Shown here: positions 24,591 through 36,096 of the stretch, piece after piece
Layout: each line of letters opens with the position of its first letter
Position numbering within the stretch: position 1 is the first letter of the stretch
Origin: Tethya wilhelma
Lineage: Eukaryota > Porifera > Demospongiae > Tethyida > Tethyidae
Direction: 5' to 3'
Length of the DNA: 64,000 nt
NCBI GenBank assembly: GCA_964030475.1
Contig: CAXIPT010000001.1
Location: forward strand, 16,479,712 to 16,543,711
The notes under the pieces: generated by a model
The model's input: only the letters and a program-made list of their open reading frames with translations
The model's database searches: none
What the model was told of the DNA's origin: nothing
Position numbers and translations under genes: made by a program

Positions 24591-27108
24591 TTACAGATAG
24601 TTCTCTAAAGACTGGTTATAGTTTTGATAGATGGGATCTCTTCTTGAGCCAACTCGTGATGGATCTCCTCCATAGATTCCCACTATCCCATATCCCACAT
24701 TCCTGTTCATCTCCATCTCCACATAGGCTTCATTCTCAGCATATGTGCAATCAGCTGTTTTGGGAGAGTCTCTCTGACCATGTTTTCCATTGGTTACGTT
24801 CTTAATTCTTGAGTACACACACACAATGACTACAATGGTGATAGAAAACGTAGCCACTAGCAATACAGCCCCACCAATGGTTGAAGCCAAGATGATAATC
24901 ATATTGGAATGATCATTCTGCCTGTCTTGTGCTGTGCTTAAATCTGTAATGAGGAAGTACAATTAAAGTACACAAACAAACAAACAAACATCATCAGGTA
25001 CAGATAACTTTACATACCATTTGAATTGCTCAAATTCAGTGTGGGATGGTTTTCACAGTGATCACCATAGTAACCAGAGAAGCAAATGCATCCATATTCA
25101 TTCACTCCATCTTCACAACGACCATTTCCACTGCAGTCCACACCAACACAGTCATCAATGTTAGTTTCACAGAATGGACCAGTGAAACCAGAGATGCACA
25201 CACACAGAAATTCGTTTGTTCCATTACTCAGTGTACACAGGCCATTGTTTTGACAGTTAATATTAGTGCAGACATCCATTGTTTCATTGACACGAGGTTC
25301 ATTAGTTGCTGAATTGGAAACTTCACATTTTTGACCAGTGAAACCTGGGTTACACACACATGTGAATGAGTTCACACCATCTTCACATTGACCATTCCCA
25401 CTGCAATTCACTCCAACACAATCATTAATGTTGACCTCACAAAGTGTACCAGTGAAGCCTGGGTCACAGACACAAGTAAGGGCATTGATTCCATCTAGAC
25501 ATTGGCCATTTCCACTGCAGTCCACTCCAACACAATTGTTAATGTTAGTCTCACAGAGTGTACCACTAAAGCCAGGGTCACAGACACAAGTAAGGGCATT
25601 GACTCCATCTATACATTGGCCATTTCCACTGCAGTCCACTCCAACACAGTTGTCAATATTAATCTCACAGAGTGTACCAGTGAAACCAGGGTCACAAACA
25701 CAAGTAAGGGCATTGATTCCATCTAGACATTGACCATTTCCACTGCAGTCCACTCCAACACAGTTGTCAATGTTAGTCTCACAGACTGTACCAGTGAAGC
25801 CAGGATCACAGATACATGTAAAAGAACTCACTCCATCTACACATCTACCATTTCCACAACTCACTCCAACACAATCATCAATAGCTGTTTCACACTGACT
25901 ACCTGTGAAGTCTGCAAAGCATTCACAGAAATAGCTGTCGATTCCACTATCCACACAGCGGACATTGCCACAATCAACATCAACGCAGTCATCGATATCA
26001 ATATCACAGTTCTCTCCAGTGTACCCAGGATTACACACACAAGTGAATGAGTTGTCTCCATCTTGACATTGTCCATTTCCTCCACAGTTGACACTATTGA
26101 GTGAACATTCATTAAGATTCTCACAGTTGTTGCCATAGTAATTCTCTGCACACCTCACTTCATACTGCAATCCAATCTGAATCAAATTGAAGAAGCCATT
26201 ATAAACCATCTCCTCACTTTCAACTCCCAAGACAGTACTTTGAACATTGATATCAATCGTCACTCCATCAATAGGATCATCATGGGTATCACTATCATGA
26301 TCAACTGTATATGCTCTGAGTTGCACTCCCTGAAAATCAGTACAAATAAAAGGAATGCTTTAACAGTACAAAATTCACGTTGTACTACATAGTACAAATT
26401 TTCACTAGTGCAGTGTTGCATCCTCCAAACTGGTGCTAATTGACAAAATTTTGATGAGTCATGTTCTAGTGCATGCAGATAACCAAGACATATATACATA
26501 ATGTGGTGCTCGGAGCTCTATAGCGTGCAGAAGCAAATTTTGCTATTTATAGTAAAGCAATGTATAACAATAGACATCATAATTGGATATGATGACAATT
26601 GTTATTTAAATTCATGATGGTGAAACACACTTTCTTACCGTCCAAGATGATGTTAATCCATTTAGAACAAAAGGGTTACTTAGCTCTAGTACTTCACTCC
26701 GTGAAAAATCTATTTGCTCATCATTATATGCAATATCTCTAGTCATCTCTCGATGCCCATCTTGGTTGCAGGAAAATGGGGAATCTGTGGATGTTCCTAA
26801 TGGTCTCAAACAGTAGACAAAGTATGTGTCACAACGTAGATTATCTGTACATGAAGCAGCATTCCAAGAGTCACAGCAACCAAATGATCCACCAGAAGCA
26901 GTACAAGTTGCACATCTATTTGAGGGATTGCTGTATGAGTTCACCCTCACTTGTACAACGTAGAGGCCCTCTGAGACCAACGCATACATACTTATCTGCA
27001 TGGTAACGCATTGAATTTTAAAACTGTGAGGGCTAACTTTTTCGGTATCATAGTTCAATATTTATCACTTACCAGTAAGAAAACTAGAGTGAGTCTAGCT
27101 TCATTCAT
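24591..27108 (-). CDS. Delta/DSL-like Notch-ligand-type protein, copy 1 (nine EGF repeats)
   Basis: A type I membrane protein. Exon 1 (27073-27108) encodes a signal peptide (MNEARLTLVFLL). Exon 2 (about 26640-26998) resembles the MNNL domain of Delta/Serrate ligands (GLYVVQVRVNSYSNPSNRC, CDTYFVYCLRPLG, NPFVLNGLTSSW). Exon 3 (25019-26330) holds YEVRCAENYYGNNCE, which matches only the first two-Cys half of a DSL domain, then nine EGF modules all in one exon. The last exon (24591-24944) has a transmembrane helix (MIIILASTIGGAVLLVATFS), a basic stop-transfer segment and a short tail with Tyr motifs. Family knowledge: such ligands activate Notch in trans. That this one does so is inference. Repeats 4-6 are nearly identical, indicating recent internal expansion. 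Confidence 0.8.
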
Positions 27109-27230
27109 ATCTTTAATGTGAATGCAAGCAAACCTGATGATCTCCAAATCTTTATTGTTGACAGTAACTGTTGATCTCTTTCATATGCACATCAATAGGA
27201 ACCGCATTTTGTAGGTGTGGCTAGTCGAGC

Positions 27231-27824
27231 TTGTACCTTCGGCTTCGCGCATGCGCATGCACGCAGCAGTGTGTACGTACACAGTACGCAGTACGTAGAC
27301 AATCTTATGATGGAAGGCTACAATACAAAGTCAACAGAATTGATGGATCAAGTGTCCGTGGATCTTTGATGGAAACAGTTCGTTATCCTCCCGAGTCTGT
27401 TAATGTTAGCAAGAAGACACTAAATATGATTGTCACTGAAACAAAGGAAGTTCTCTATTTCATTCAGCAGCAGAAGCCAACTCTGAGAAGTCAATTGAAG
27501 CTGTTTATTAAAATAGGCTATGTCAAAATTGGAATGGTTCTTTCAATTGGTACAGAGATACCTCCCAAAGAATTAGTGAACGATATCAATTTCTTTATGC
27601 CTGAATCAAATCGTATCCTATCAAGCATTGTTAACGTGTCCTCTACTGTGCAAGGACTTAAAAACATATTCACTCTCATGTTATCTCATTTGACACGACC
27701 AGATGGTCTACTTGTTCAGCAAGCTAGCAAGTGGTGTGAAACATTAGGAGCACACTATTTTCGGTTCTCCCCACCCACCTCGAGCTCCCTGAACCCACTG
27801 ACCTGGCAGTCCATGATAAAATAA
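27231..27824 (+). pseudogene. Patatin/iPLA2-like phospholipase fragment, intronless and broken
   Basis: A single open stretch of about 197 codons. Its C-terminal part, VKIGMVLSIGTEIPP, RPDGLLVQQASKWCETLG and HYFRFSPP, resembles the end of calcium-independent PLA2 (PLA2G6-type; SLGTG and AWCEMVG..YFR in human, from memory). The catalytic GxSxG nucleophile motif and the upstream ankyrin region are absent. After FRFSPP the homologous continuation (LTELMY) lies in another frame, so a two-base shift breaks the end. It sits between two Delta-like genes on the opposite strand. Most likely it is a transposed or retro-copied gene piece, and not functional as an enzyme. Confidence 0.6.
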
Positions 27825-28226
27825 AGCTTACAGAGCTCATGTACATTGGCCATGGGTTGCACTATTCTTTATGAAATGCAAAAAATTTGACACAACTGCT
27901 AGACTGCTGTTGTCAAGACATTGATAACCATAAAAGTTGTTAACTTTAAATTTGTAAAAGAACCTCATAGACAACAGTAATTGTTTGTATATCGATCAAT
28001 TAATATTAATGTTTAGTTTGTTACATTTCATAATTACACACTCTGACAGTGACTCTGTCATGAGTTGTTTGTACTTACTAGTCTGTATTAACTATTAGTA
28101 GTCCTACACTGCTCATTTCAAATTTATAGTCTTATTTTTGTAATAAAACTTAGTGATTGTCTAATTCATACACTTTACCTGATGTACCATATACTTTGCT
28201 CTAGGGAGTCAATAGTTAACTTAGTG
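27825..28226. other. AT-rich intergenic interval
   Basis: I see no exon or clear element between the phospholipase fragment and the stop codon of Delta-like copy 2. Confidence 0.5.
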
Positions 28227-30581
28227 CTACAGATAATGATTTAAAACCGGATTGTAATTTTGATAAATGGGATCTCTTCTTGAGCCGACTTGTGATTGAT
28301 CTCCTCCGTAGATTCCCACTATCCCATATCCCACATTCCTGTTCATCTCCATCTCCATATTCATGACTGCTTCATTCTCTGCATATGTGCAATCAGCTGT
28401 TTTGGGAGAGTCTCTCTGACCATGTTTTCCATTGGTTACATTCTTAATTCTTGAGTACACACACACAATGACTACAATGGTGACAGAAAATGTAGCCACT
28501 AGCAATACAGCCCCACCAATGGTTGAAGCCAAGATGATAATCATATTGGAATGATCATTCTGCCTGTCTTGTGCTGCGCCTATATCTGTAATGAGGACGT
28601 AAACTAACATAATAATTATACAAACAAACAAACAAACATGGTATACAGATAACTTTACATACCATTTGAGTTGCTCAAATTCAGTGTGGGATGGTTTTCA
28701 CAGTGATCACCATAGTAACCAGAGAAGCAAATGCATCCATATTCATTCACTCCATCTTCACAACGACCATTTCCACTGCAGTCCACACCAACACAGTCAT
28801 CAATATTAGTTTCACAGAATAGACCAGTGAAACCAGAGACGCACACACACAGAAATCCATTTGTTCCATTACTTATTGTACACAGGCCATTGTTTTGACA
28901 GTTAACATTAGTGCAGACATCCATTGTTTCATTGACATGAGGTTCATTTGTTGCTGAATTAGAGATTTCACATTTTTGACCAGTGAAACCTGGGTTACAC
29001 ACACATGTGAATGAGTTCACACCATCTTCACATTGACCATTCCCACTGCAGTCCACTCCAACACAATCATTAATGTTGACCTCACAAAATGTACCAATGA
29101 AGCCTGGGTCACAGACACAAGTAAGGGCATTGATTCCATCTACACATTGGCCATTTCCACTGCAGTCCACTCCAACACAGTTGTCAGTGTTAATCTCACA
29201 GAGTGTACCAGTAAAGCCAGGGTCACAGATGCACGTAAAAGAACTCACTCCATCTACACATCGGCCATTTCCACTACAACTCACTCCAACGCAATCATCA
29301 ATAGCTGTTTCACACTGACTACCTGTGAAGTCTGCAAAGCATTCACAGAAATAGTTGTTGATTCCACTATCCACACAGCGACCATTGCCACAATCAACAT
29401 CAGCACAGTCATCGATATCAATATCACAGTTCTCTCCAGTGTACCCAGAATTACACACACAAGTGAATGAGTTGTCTCCATCTTGACATTGTCCATTTCC
29501 TCCACAGTTGCCATTATTGAGTGAACATTCATTAAGATTCTCACAGTTGTTACCATAGTAATTCTCTGCACATTTCACTTCATACTGCAATCCAATCTGA
29601 ATCAAATTATAGACGCCTCTATAAACCGTCTCCTCACTCTCAACTCCTAAGACAGTATTTTGGATATTAATTGGCACTGCATCAATAGGGTCATCAGCAC
29701 CTTCACTGGGTTCAGTATCTCGATCAATTACAGTCACGTAAAGCTGCACTCCCCCCTGAAAAGAGTAAGAAGAATAACCGTGACAACAATAACATGCATG
29801 AACTTTCGCCAGCCTGTGTGCTACTTCCTTAAGTAGACATGCAAATTGACAGAATTCTAATTACTTGGGTCTATTATAGTCCTGGTCCAGGAACCAATAG
29901 AAATTTTATTTTAGTTGCATTATTATGTATAGAGTAATATAGTTATCCTGGACTTTGAATAACTTTTATTTCAGAATCTGATGTAAAATACCAGCATAAT
30001 TACTACTACATGCATGGTATAGAGCTATGCAAGATGAATTCTTGAAATTGTATAATTTTTTTATAATACTCAGTATCTGTCACTGTACAGCTGACAGTTA
30101 TAATATTATATCAAACACCTAGTTTCTTACCGTCCAAGAGGAAGTTAATCCATTTAGAACAAAAGGGTTGTCAAGTCCTAGTACTTCACTTTGTGAAAAA
30201 TTTATTTGCTCGTCATTAAGTGCAGTTTCACTTGTCACTTGTGGATGACTTTCTTGACAGTAAAACTGTGAATTTGTTGATGTCCCTAAAGGTCTCAAAC
30301 AGATTACAAAAGAACTGTCACAACGTTGTGCACCAGTACATACTCCAGTGCTCCAAGTATCACAGCATCCATATGATCTGTCAAAAGCAATACAACCAGC
30401 ACATCTGTTTGAGGGATTGCTGTAGGAGTTCATCCTCACTTGTACAACATAGAGTCCCTCCACTGAGACCAGCAGTTGCATCTATAGAAAGGAATTATAA
30501 GAGCTGTCATTAATTTTGGTATTGTAGCATATTAATAATACCTACCAGTAACAAAAATAGAATAAATTCAGATTTATTCAT
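28227..30581 (-). CDS. Delta/DSL-like Notch-ligand-type protein, copy 2 (seven EGF repeats)
   Basis: It has the same architecture and exon plan as copy 1. The signal exon ends at start 30581 (MNKSEFILFLLL). The MNNL-like exon is about 30130-30481 (GLYVVQVRMNSYSNPSNRC, CLRPLG, NPFVLNGLTSSW). One exon (about 28664-29755) carries the half-DSL YEVKCAENYYGNNCE plus seven EGF modules. The last exon (28227-28588) has the same transmembrane helix and an almost identical cytoplasmic tail (NVTNGKHGQRDSPKTADC). The two modules missing relative to copy 1 correspond to its near-identical middle EGFs. DNA similarity extends through the tail exon, so the tandem duplication is recent or the copies are homogenised. 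Both copies run on the minus strand. Confidence 0.8.
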
Positions 30582-30839
30582 GATCTTCGATAGTACAGCA
30601 AATCTCGGTAGCACGCGCAATAATGAGGCGAAACCCAGTCCATTCTCAGGATGGTCTTTTATGCACACCAACTTCATTTGGAGGCGTGGCTAGCTGGGTT
30701 ATTTCCTGTTAGTAATTTTTAATGAAGATAACAATTTAATAACAACAAAAACCACTACTAGAGAAAAGCTGTTTTATAGTTCTTTGTTGCACAATATCCC
30801 AAACTTGATCTATGATAAACATATAATATATCATCATAA

Positions 30840-32358
30840 ATGGGATCTTGTCGGAAGCTTCCTACAATGCTAATGCCATGTCTCACATTCTCGCTCATTT
30901 CCATTGGGCAGCCATAACCTTCGTAGTCATTGAGACCTGTATTGTGTCATGATAAAGACATAAAGTAGAATAATAACATACATGCATGCATCAAGCTTAA
31001 GTGATATGTACCTTACTTATATACGTATACAACAAGCCAAGCCTAACCTTTTTTAGCTATCTCTTGTTGCCTCTTATGCTGTTTGGCCATGGTTTTCGTC
31101 TTGCATCTTGTGTACACACATACAATGATTGTGATAACAATACAAAATGTAGCTATATACAAGGAAGACTACTGCAGCAACTGTTCCTGAGATGACAAGA
31201 ATTAAGAGTTATTTTCATTTTGATGGACTGGCTGTTCATTTCCTCTGCATTCTTCTTCCCTATTTTCACAGTTATTACCAAAATAGTTCTCTGCACATCT
31301 CACTTTTATATTGCAACCCAATATGAATCAAGTTAAAGGTGCCATTATAAACTAGTTTTGCACTCTTAACTCCTAAGACAGTACTTTGGACAGTGATGTT
31401 AATAGCAACAGCATCAAATTAATAAGATCACTGTTACAAAATCATCATCCTGATCAAATACTGCCACAAAGAGTTGCACTCCCTAAAGAAAGAATTTTGC
31501 AGAGTTATAAACATGCAATTTAGTCAAGCATACTTAGTCTACTTAATTATCATTTATGAACTGTGTAGCTGAATGATTATACTTTCATGAGAAGCTATAG
31601 CTAATACAATATAGCTATAATAATAGAGTCTTTGCACACCCAGTCTTTGTCTAAACCACAATAGAGACTTTTTGGAACAAATAAGAGTAAAGCTTGTTGT
31701 CATACATGCATCAGGCTTATTGGTCCATTCATTGACCACAAAAAACTGTAATCAGTTTGGTGTCTAGACCCTCCCATAGACTATATGCACACACAGAGAT
31801 TAGAAATTGTTAGAGTAACATAATTATGATTGTATACAGTCATGCACTCTTACCATCCAAGTGGGTGTCAATCCATTGATAATAAATGGGTTGTTAAGTC
31901 CTAGTACTTCAACCTGTGAAAAGTCTATTTCCTCATCATCAAAATTTAATCCAGACTCACTATATAAATTTCCTTGGCAATCAAATGAATTAATTCTGCT
32001 GATACTCCCAATGGCCTCAAACAGTAAAGAAATGAATTGTCACATTGGTCTGTTTCAGTACAGGTAATGTTATTCTGACTGTCTCCATCACAGCATCCAT
32101 ATGATCCATTGTTATTAGTAATACTTTTACAGGTGGCACATCTATTTGTGGGATTGCTGTAAGAGTTCACCCTCACTTGTACAACATAGAGTCCCTTTAC
32201 AGTGTAAATGGTAGTTACCTGCAATAAAATATAATAAGCTATTGCATGTCATGCGGTGTAGGTCTAATGTACAGCAAGTACAATCATCTAGCAAGGTGCA
32301 GTGAAACATACTTACTTACTAGTAAGACAAACAGAGCCACTTTAGCTTCTTCCATCAT
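30840..32358 (-). pseudogene. Third Delta-like copy, decayed and without EGF array
   Basis: The signal exon starts at 32358 (MMEEAKVALFVLL). The MNNL-like exon (31861-32220) begins well (GLYVVQVRVNSYSNPTNRC, CLRPLGVS), then shifts frame, while the downstream homology (DEEIDFSQVEVLGLNNPF) continues in another frame. The next exon (about 31200-31480) shows frame changes before and after the region matching VQSTVLGV. The half-DSL match (RCAENYFGNNCE) is followed at once by unrelated sequence with no EGF modules. Weak remnants of the tail exon are at 31030-31200 and 30840-30950 (YGCPMEMSENVRHGISIVG). At least three frame breaks argue for a pseudogene. The start is 143 bp from the divergent SLC15-like B gene. 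Confidence 0.75.
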
Positions 32359-32500
32359 CTGGCCGTCTCACCATTAGCTACGTTTTCCACCGCGCATCAG
32401 ATGCTTTGCGCATGCTCAAAAGACTAGAGGCGTGGCTCTCAGCTGAATGAGCGAGCAAGAACAACACAAGTCTATGTCTGGCTGGATTTGCACCTGAAAA

Positions 32501-34646
32501 ATGGCTCGTGTAGTGACAGAATCAACTCCAATCCTTTGCTCATCGGTAGATTTAGATCTTTCCTATGGTTCATCTGATTCTACTGACTCACAGTCACAGC
32601 TCTGCCGGGACGAGAGTTGGGAGCGAGTTCGACACAATTCCCCATTATATTCACGTACATTCAGACGTCAAAGGACGCCGAGAGACTTTTTGTCAAGCAT
32701 AAAGAATACTATCCGTACTTATATACAGGAAAGATGCTTTCTACGACGGACAATGTTTCGATACAGCATCAGAAGAAGGTCAGATTTCTGTTCCAGTAAA
32801 ATGTACCATCAGTACTTCTTCAAGAGCAAATCTCTCGTAGTTGTGCTGCTAATTAACATTCTCTACTCCACTGCCATCTATGGCGTCACTTCAGAAGTGC
32901 TCAAAGTTTGTTTGGGAGCCGATTATGTACTAACACGACTCCTGATATTGCACAGCATAACACAACTTCTCTTCCCGCTGGCTGGTCATCTGGCCGACAC
33001 CTACATTGGTAGACACAATATCATTCGTTTCAGTCTATGGGTAGCATGGATCAGCTTTGCAGCACTCGGCATGACCTTCTCATTTGAGAGCTATCACGAT
33101 GAAATCACCACAGTGAACAGAGTCATCGTACTACCGATAATATTTGTGTGTCTCAGTGTATCGTATGTGTGCTTTGTCTCCAACATAATCCCATTCGGAC
33201 TTGATCAGCTCCAAGGTGCCTCGCACATGCACTACAGCTCCTTGTTCTACTGGTGGTACTGGACATCGAATGTTGGTGTTGTCCTAGTCAATGTACCCCA
33301 GTTCTGTAAAAACATGATAAACCTGAGTGTGCTGATACAGGCTGAAATTGGACTGCTTTGTGTCTCCATCGCTATAGTGATTGATGTCCTACTTAAGCAT
33401 TGGTATGTGATTGAACCGACAAGCAGGCAGGAGAATCCTCTACGAAAGATTGTGCTCATTCTGTGTCATGTTCTATTCAAGGCGAAAAAATCTCAGAGGA
33501 TACCGAGCACTGTACGACATGAGTTGAACTTGGCGAAATGTGGTCGACTGGATCTAGCAAAGATCAGGTATGGTGGTCGCTTTGAAACGGAACATGTGGA
33601 AAATGTCAGAACTTTTTTCCAAATGCTACTTGTGTTGGTTGGAGTAGGCTTCCCAGTTTTTTCATACTCTGGAGTAAGTTGTTTTTTTAAAATGTCATGT
33701 CACACTTGAATTAATTTCAATGCCTGATACGTTTCTTATAGGTTCTTGGCACTGTGGGGATTATGGTAGACCACATGAGTGGAACATTACCATCTTTGGA
33801 AGTTGAGACAGTACTGTGCAGTATTGATGTAACACTGTCTGACGTCATCAGTTCACTTCTTCTCCTGGCTCTCATTCCACTCATAGATCTCTTCATTGTG
33901 CCGTTCTTAAGGTACTGGGCACTCAATCCAAGTATCCTCAAGCGTCTGAGCATGGTTGCCATCCTTGCTTTCACAAGTATACTGTTGCCACTATTGATGG
34001 AGGGTTTTGGAGGACATAGTCTAATGGAAGACGACTCTTGCATGTTCAACCCACAGCACGAGTCACAAACCAAGCTGAATGTGGACGTGAACTGGTTGTT
34101 CCTACCACTCGTCTTGGTAACATTGGCAGAGATACTTATCTACATACCCAGTAAGTTCACACATGCATGCATACAGTAATATACAGAAGCTGATATTACA
34201 TGTATGTACAACTTTCAACCAAGTACACAATTTATATAGCTAATTACATAACTGTGTGCCAAAGAAGTATATATATCTTTCCACAATTAATATTACCATG
34301 ATTATCAGACTCTTAAAACTATATAGGTTTTGAATTCATTTGTGCTCAAAGTCCGTATGACATGAGAGGCCTACTCATAGGGATCTTCTTCTCAATCCAA
34401 GGACTGTTCTCTCTCTTCTCGCTGCTACTACAGTACCTATTCTCATGGGACAGAGTCTATAATCACCCTTTTCAAGAGAGAACTGGCTTGCCTTGTGAAT
34501 TCTGGTGCTACCTCATATTTGTACTAGTCTCATTCATAGGACTATTGACCTTCTTTGTGATCTCTTGCAAGTACAAGAGAAGAAAGAGGGAGGACTTTTT
34601 TGACGAAGTCACCATGATAGAGGAGTACTATTCCTCAGGCATTTGA
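32501..34646 (+). CDS. SLC15/POT-family-like transporter, copy B
   Basis: Paralogue of the transporter at 22189 with the same three-exon plan: 32501-33674, about 33742-34151 and 34327-34646. It starts MARVVTESTPILCSS with a cytosolic Ser/Arg-rich N-terminus. Marks are LFPLAGHLADTYIGRHNIIR (POT TM2-3 loop), SNIIPFGLDQLQG, SSLFYWWYWTSN, and FEFICAQSPYDMRGLLIGIF. TM1 reads LLINILYSTAIYG, again without ExxER. The substrate is unknown. Family members carry di- and tripeptides, histidine or nitrate. Protein similarity to copy A is clear but moderate, so the pair is older than the Delta-like duplication it brackets. Confidence 0.75.
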
Positions 34647-34979
34647 AAAATGAATGCATGGACACTGTTTACATGAAGTTTTGAGAATACATTATTGAAC
34701 ACTGACCAATTAATATGATGTACTTCATCCATTCATAACTGGTGTCCAATCTATTCAACATGGCATAGACTCACACTCTGATACAACAGTGTGAGTTACT
34801 GAAACATGCACATACAATAGTGAACATGATAGCTCTATGTACACTCTTTGGACGTGAATCACTTTGACCATTTCGCACTTTTGTGAACATGGTTCCCAGA
34901 AATGTTAAACACAAGTCATGGAAAGCTTAAGCATTCGTATGAAAATCATAATAAAAATGACAATAAATCTCTTATCTTT
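34647..34979. other. Convergent 3' region SLC15-like B / CCDC97
   Basis: A tail-to-tail interval containing an imperfect hairpin (cacactctgatacaacagtgtg) around 34771. No coding signal seen. Confidence 0.4.
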
Positions 34980-35954
34980 TTAGGTTGAAAGCTCATCTTC
35001 ATATTCCATTACATCATCTTCATTAGAGTTACAGTTCTCTTTTTGGCACAAGTCTGGTTCTTCGCTGTCAAAATATGCATCTTCATCATCTCTCTGTCTC
35101 TCCTCTGACAGGTCATACTTCTCATTTGAATCAACCTCAGAGTAATCAAAGTCTTTGTCATTACCACTGAGAAAACTCAACTGCATAACCCTCAGAAACT
35201 CCTTTCTCATCATAAGCTTCTCTTCAGTGTCCACTGGAATATCTTCACTAGAGTTTAATCGAGGGTCTTTCAAATCAACTTCTTTCTCTTCCGTACTTTC
35301 ATCACTGTCACACTCTTCGACAAACTCTGCTTCGCTCTTTTGCTGGCTGTGAAGTAATTCAGTTCGTCGGTCAATGTCCAAGTTTTTCAAAATGATTGAA
35401 GAGAGCTTCATTTCCGATCGATTGCTGTCCAGCTGGTCCCTCTCCTCTTCCGTCATGTACTGTCCTACGTATTGCTCAAAGAGAAGAGGGTTACGGTCTC
35501 TCATTTCTTCTTGTGAGAAATAGCTAGAGTTCCCCATCAATTCTCGGAGACATTCAAACCGTCGATTGCGGACTTGCTTTTTACATTTTTCTGAGCTTGA
35601 GTTGAGAGATCTGAGAAGCTCTTTCAGTCTGAATTTCACTTCAAAATTTGAGTCTTGCATTTGTGCAAAGTAAGTTAGATCATTCTCATCCAAGAGTGAA
35701 CCAAAACGCATTAGAAAAGCTCCAGGATTCTTTTGAAGAAGAGTTAAAAGGATTTGAAACTTTTGTTCATCGGTAAAATCAGGCTCTCCTCTTTGTTGAC
35801 TTTTGATGGTTCGTCCAGATGCAACGACTTTTTTAAACATGCTAATCTCAAGAAGACTAGGTCGGGGTTGTGATTGACTCATACTTGAGTTAGCATCCAC
35901 TGTTAATTTAGTGTCAGTTGGAGGTGTGTGTGTTTGTGTCACAGCTTCAGCCAT
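34980..35954 (-). CDS. CCDC97: CCDC97 family protein
   Basis: A single-exon gene starting MAEAVTQTHTPPTD at 35954, about 324 aa. The core matches the CCDC97 domain: NPGAFLMRFGSLLDENDLTY, FEVKFRLKELLRS, VRNRRFECLRELM, SYFSQEEMRDRNPLLFEQYV and GQYMTEEERD. The C-terminal third is acidic. CCDC97 associates with the SF3B part of the U2 spliceosome in vertebrates (established elsewhere; not visible here). Lack of introns is unusual in this window but fits the small neighbouring genes. It is head-to-head with SDHAF1, with 142 bp between start codons. Confidence 0.8.
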   Translation of the reverse strand: MAEAVTQTHTPPTDTKLTVDANSSMSQSQPRPSLLEISMFKKVVASGRTIKSQQRGEPDFTDEQKFQILLTLLQKNPGAFLMRFGSLLDENDLTYFAQMQDSNFEVKFRLKELLRSLNSSSEKCKKQVRNRRFECLRELMGNSSYFSQEEMRDRNPLLFEQYVGQYMTEEERDQLDSNRSEMKLSSIILKNLDIDRRTELLHSQQKSEAEFVEECDSDESTEEKEVDLKDPRLNSSEDIPVDTEEKLMMRKEFLRVMQLSFLSGNDKDFDYSEVDSNEKYDLSEERQRDDEDAYFDSEEPDLCQKENCNSNEDDVMEYEDELST

Positions 35955-36096
35955 CTCATTTCTGCATAACAAAAAAAATATCAAAATTTGGTACCAGAAT
36001 GGAATAATTGGAACAAGTTCAAAGCAGGTTTGTTATTTTAATATCAAGGCAAAGTCAAAGTATTATTATGATTCTTTGCATTTAACAAAGGTGCTC

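Noticed and set aside
25428..26050. Plus-strand repetitive frames opposite the EGF exon
   Set aside because: They mirror the Cys-rich repeats of the Delta-like gene on the minus strand; no independent start, splice sites or family resemblance.
25019..29755. Regular spacing of EGF-encoding repeats considered as a CRISPR-like array
   Set aside because: The repeats are in-frame protein modules of about 38 codons with intervening variation, in a eukaryotic gene.
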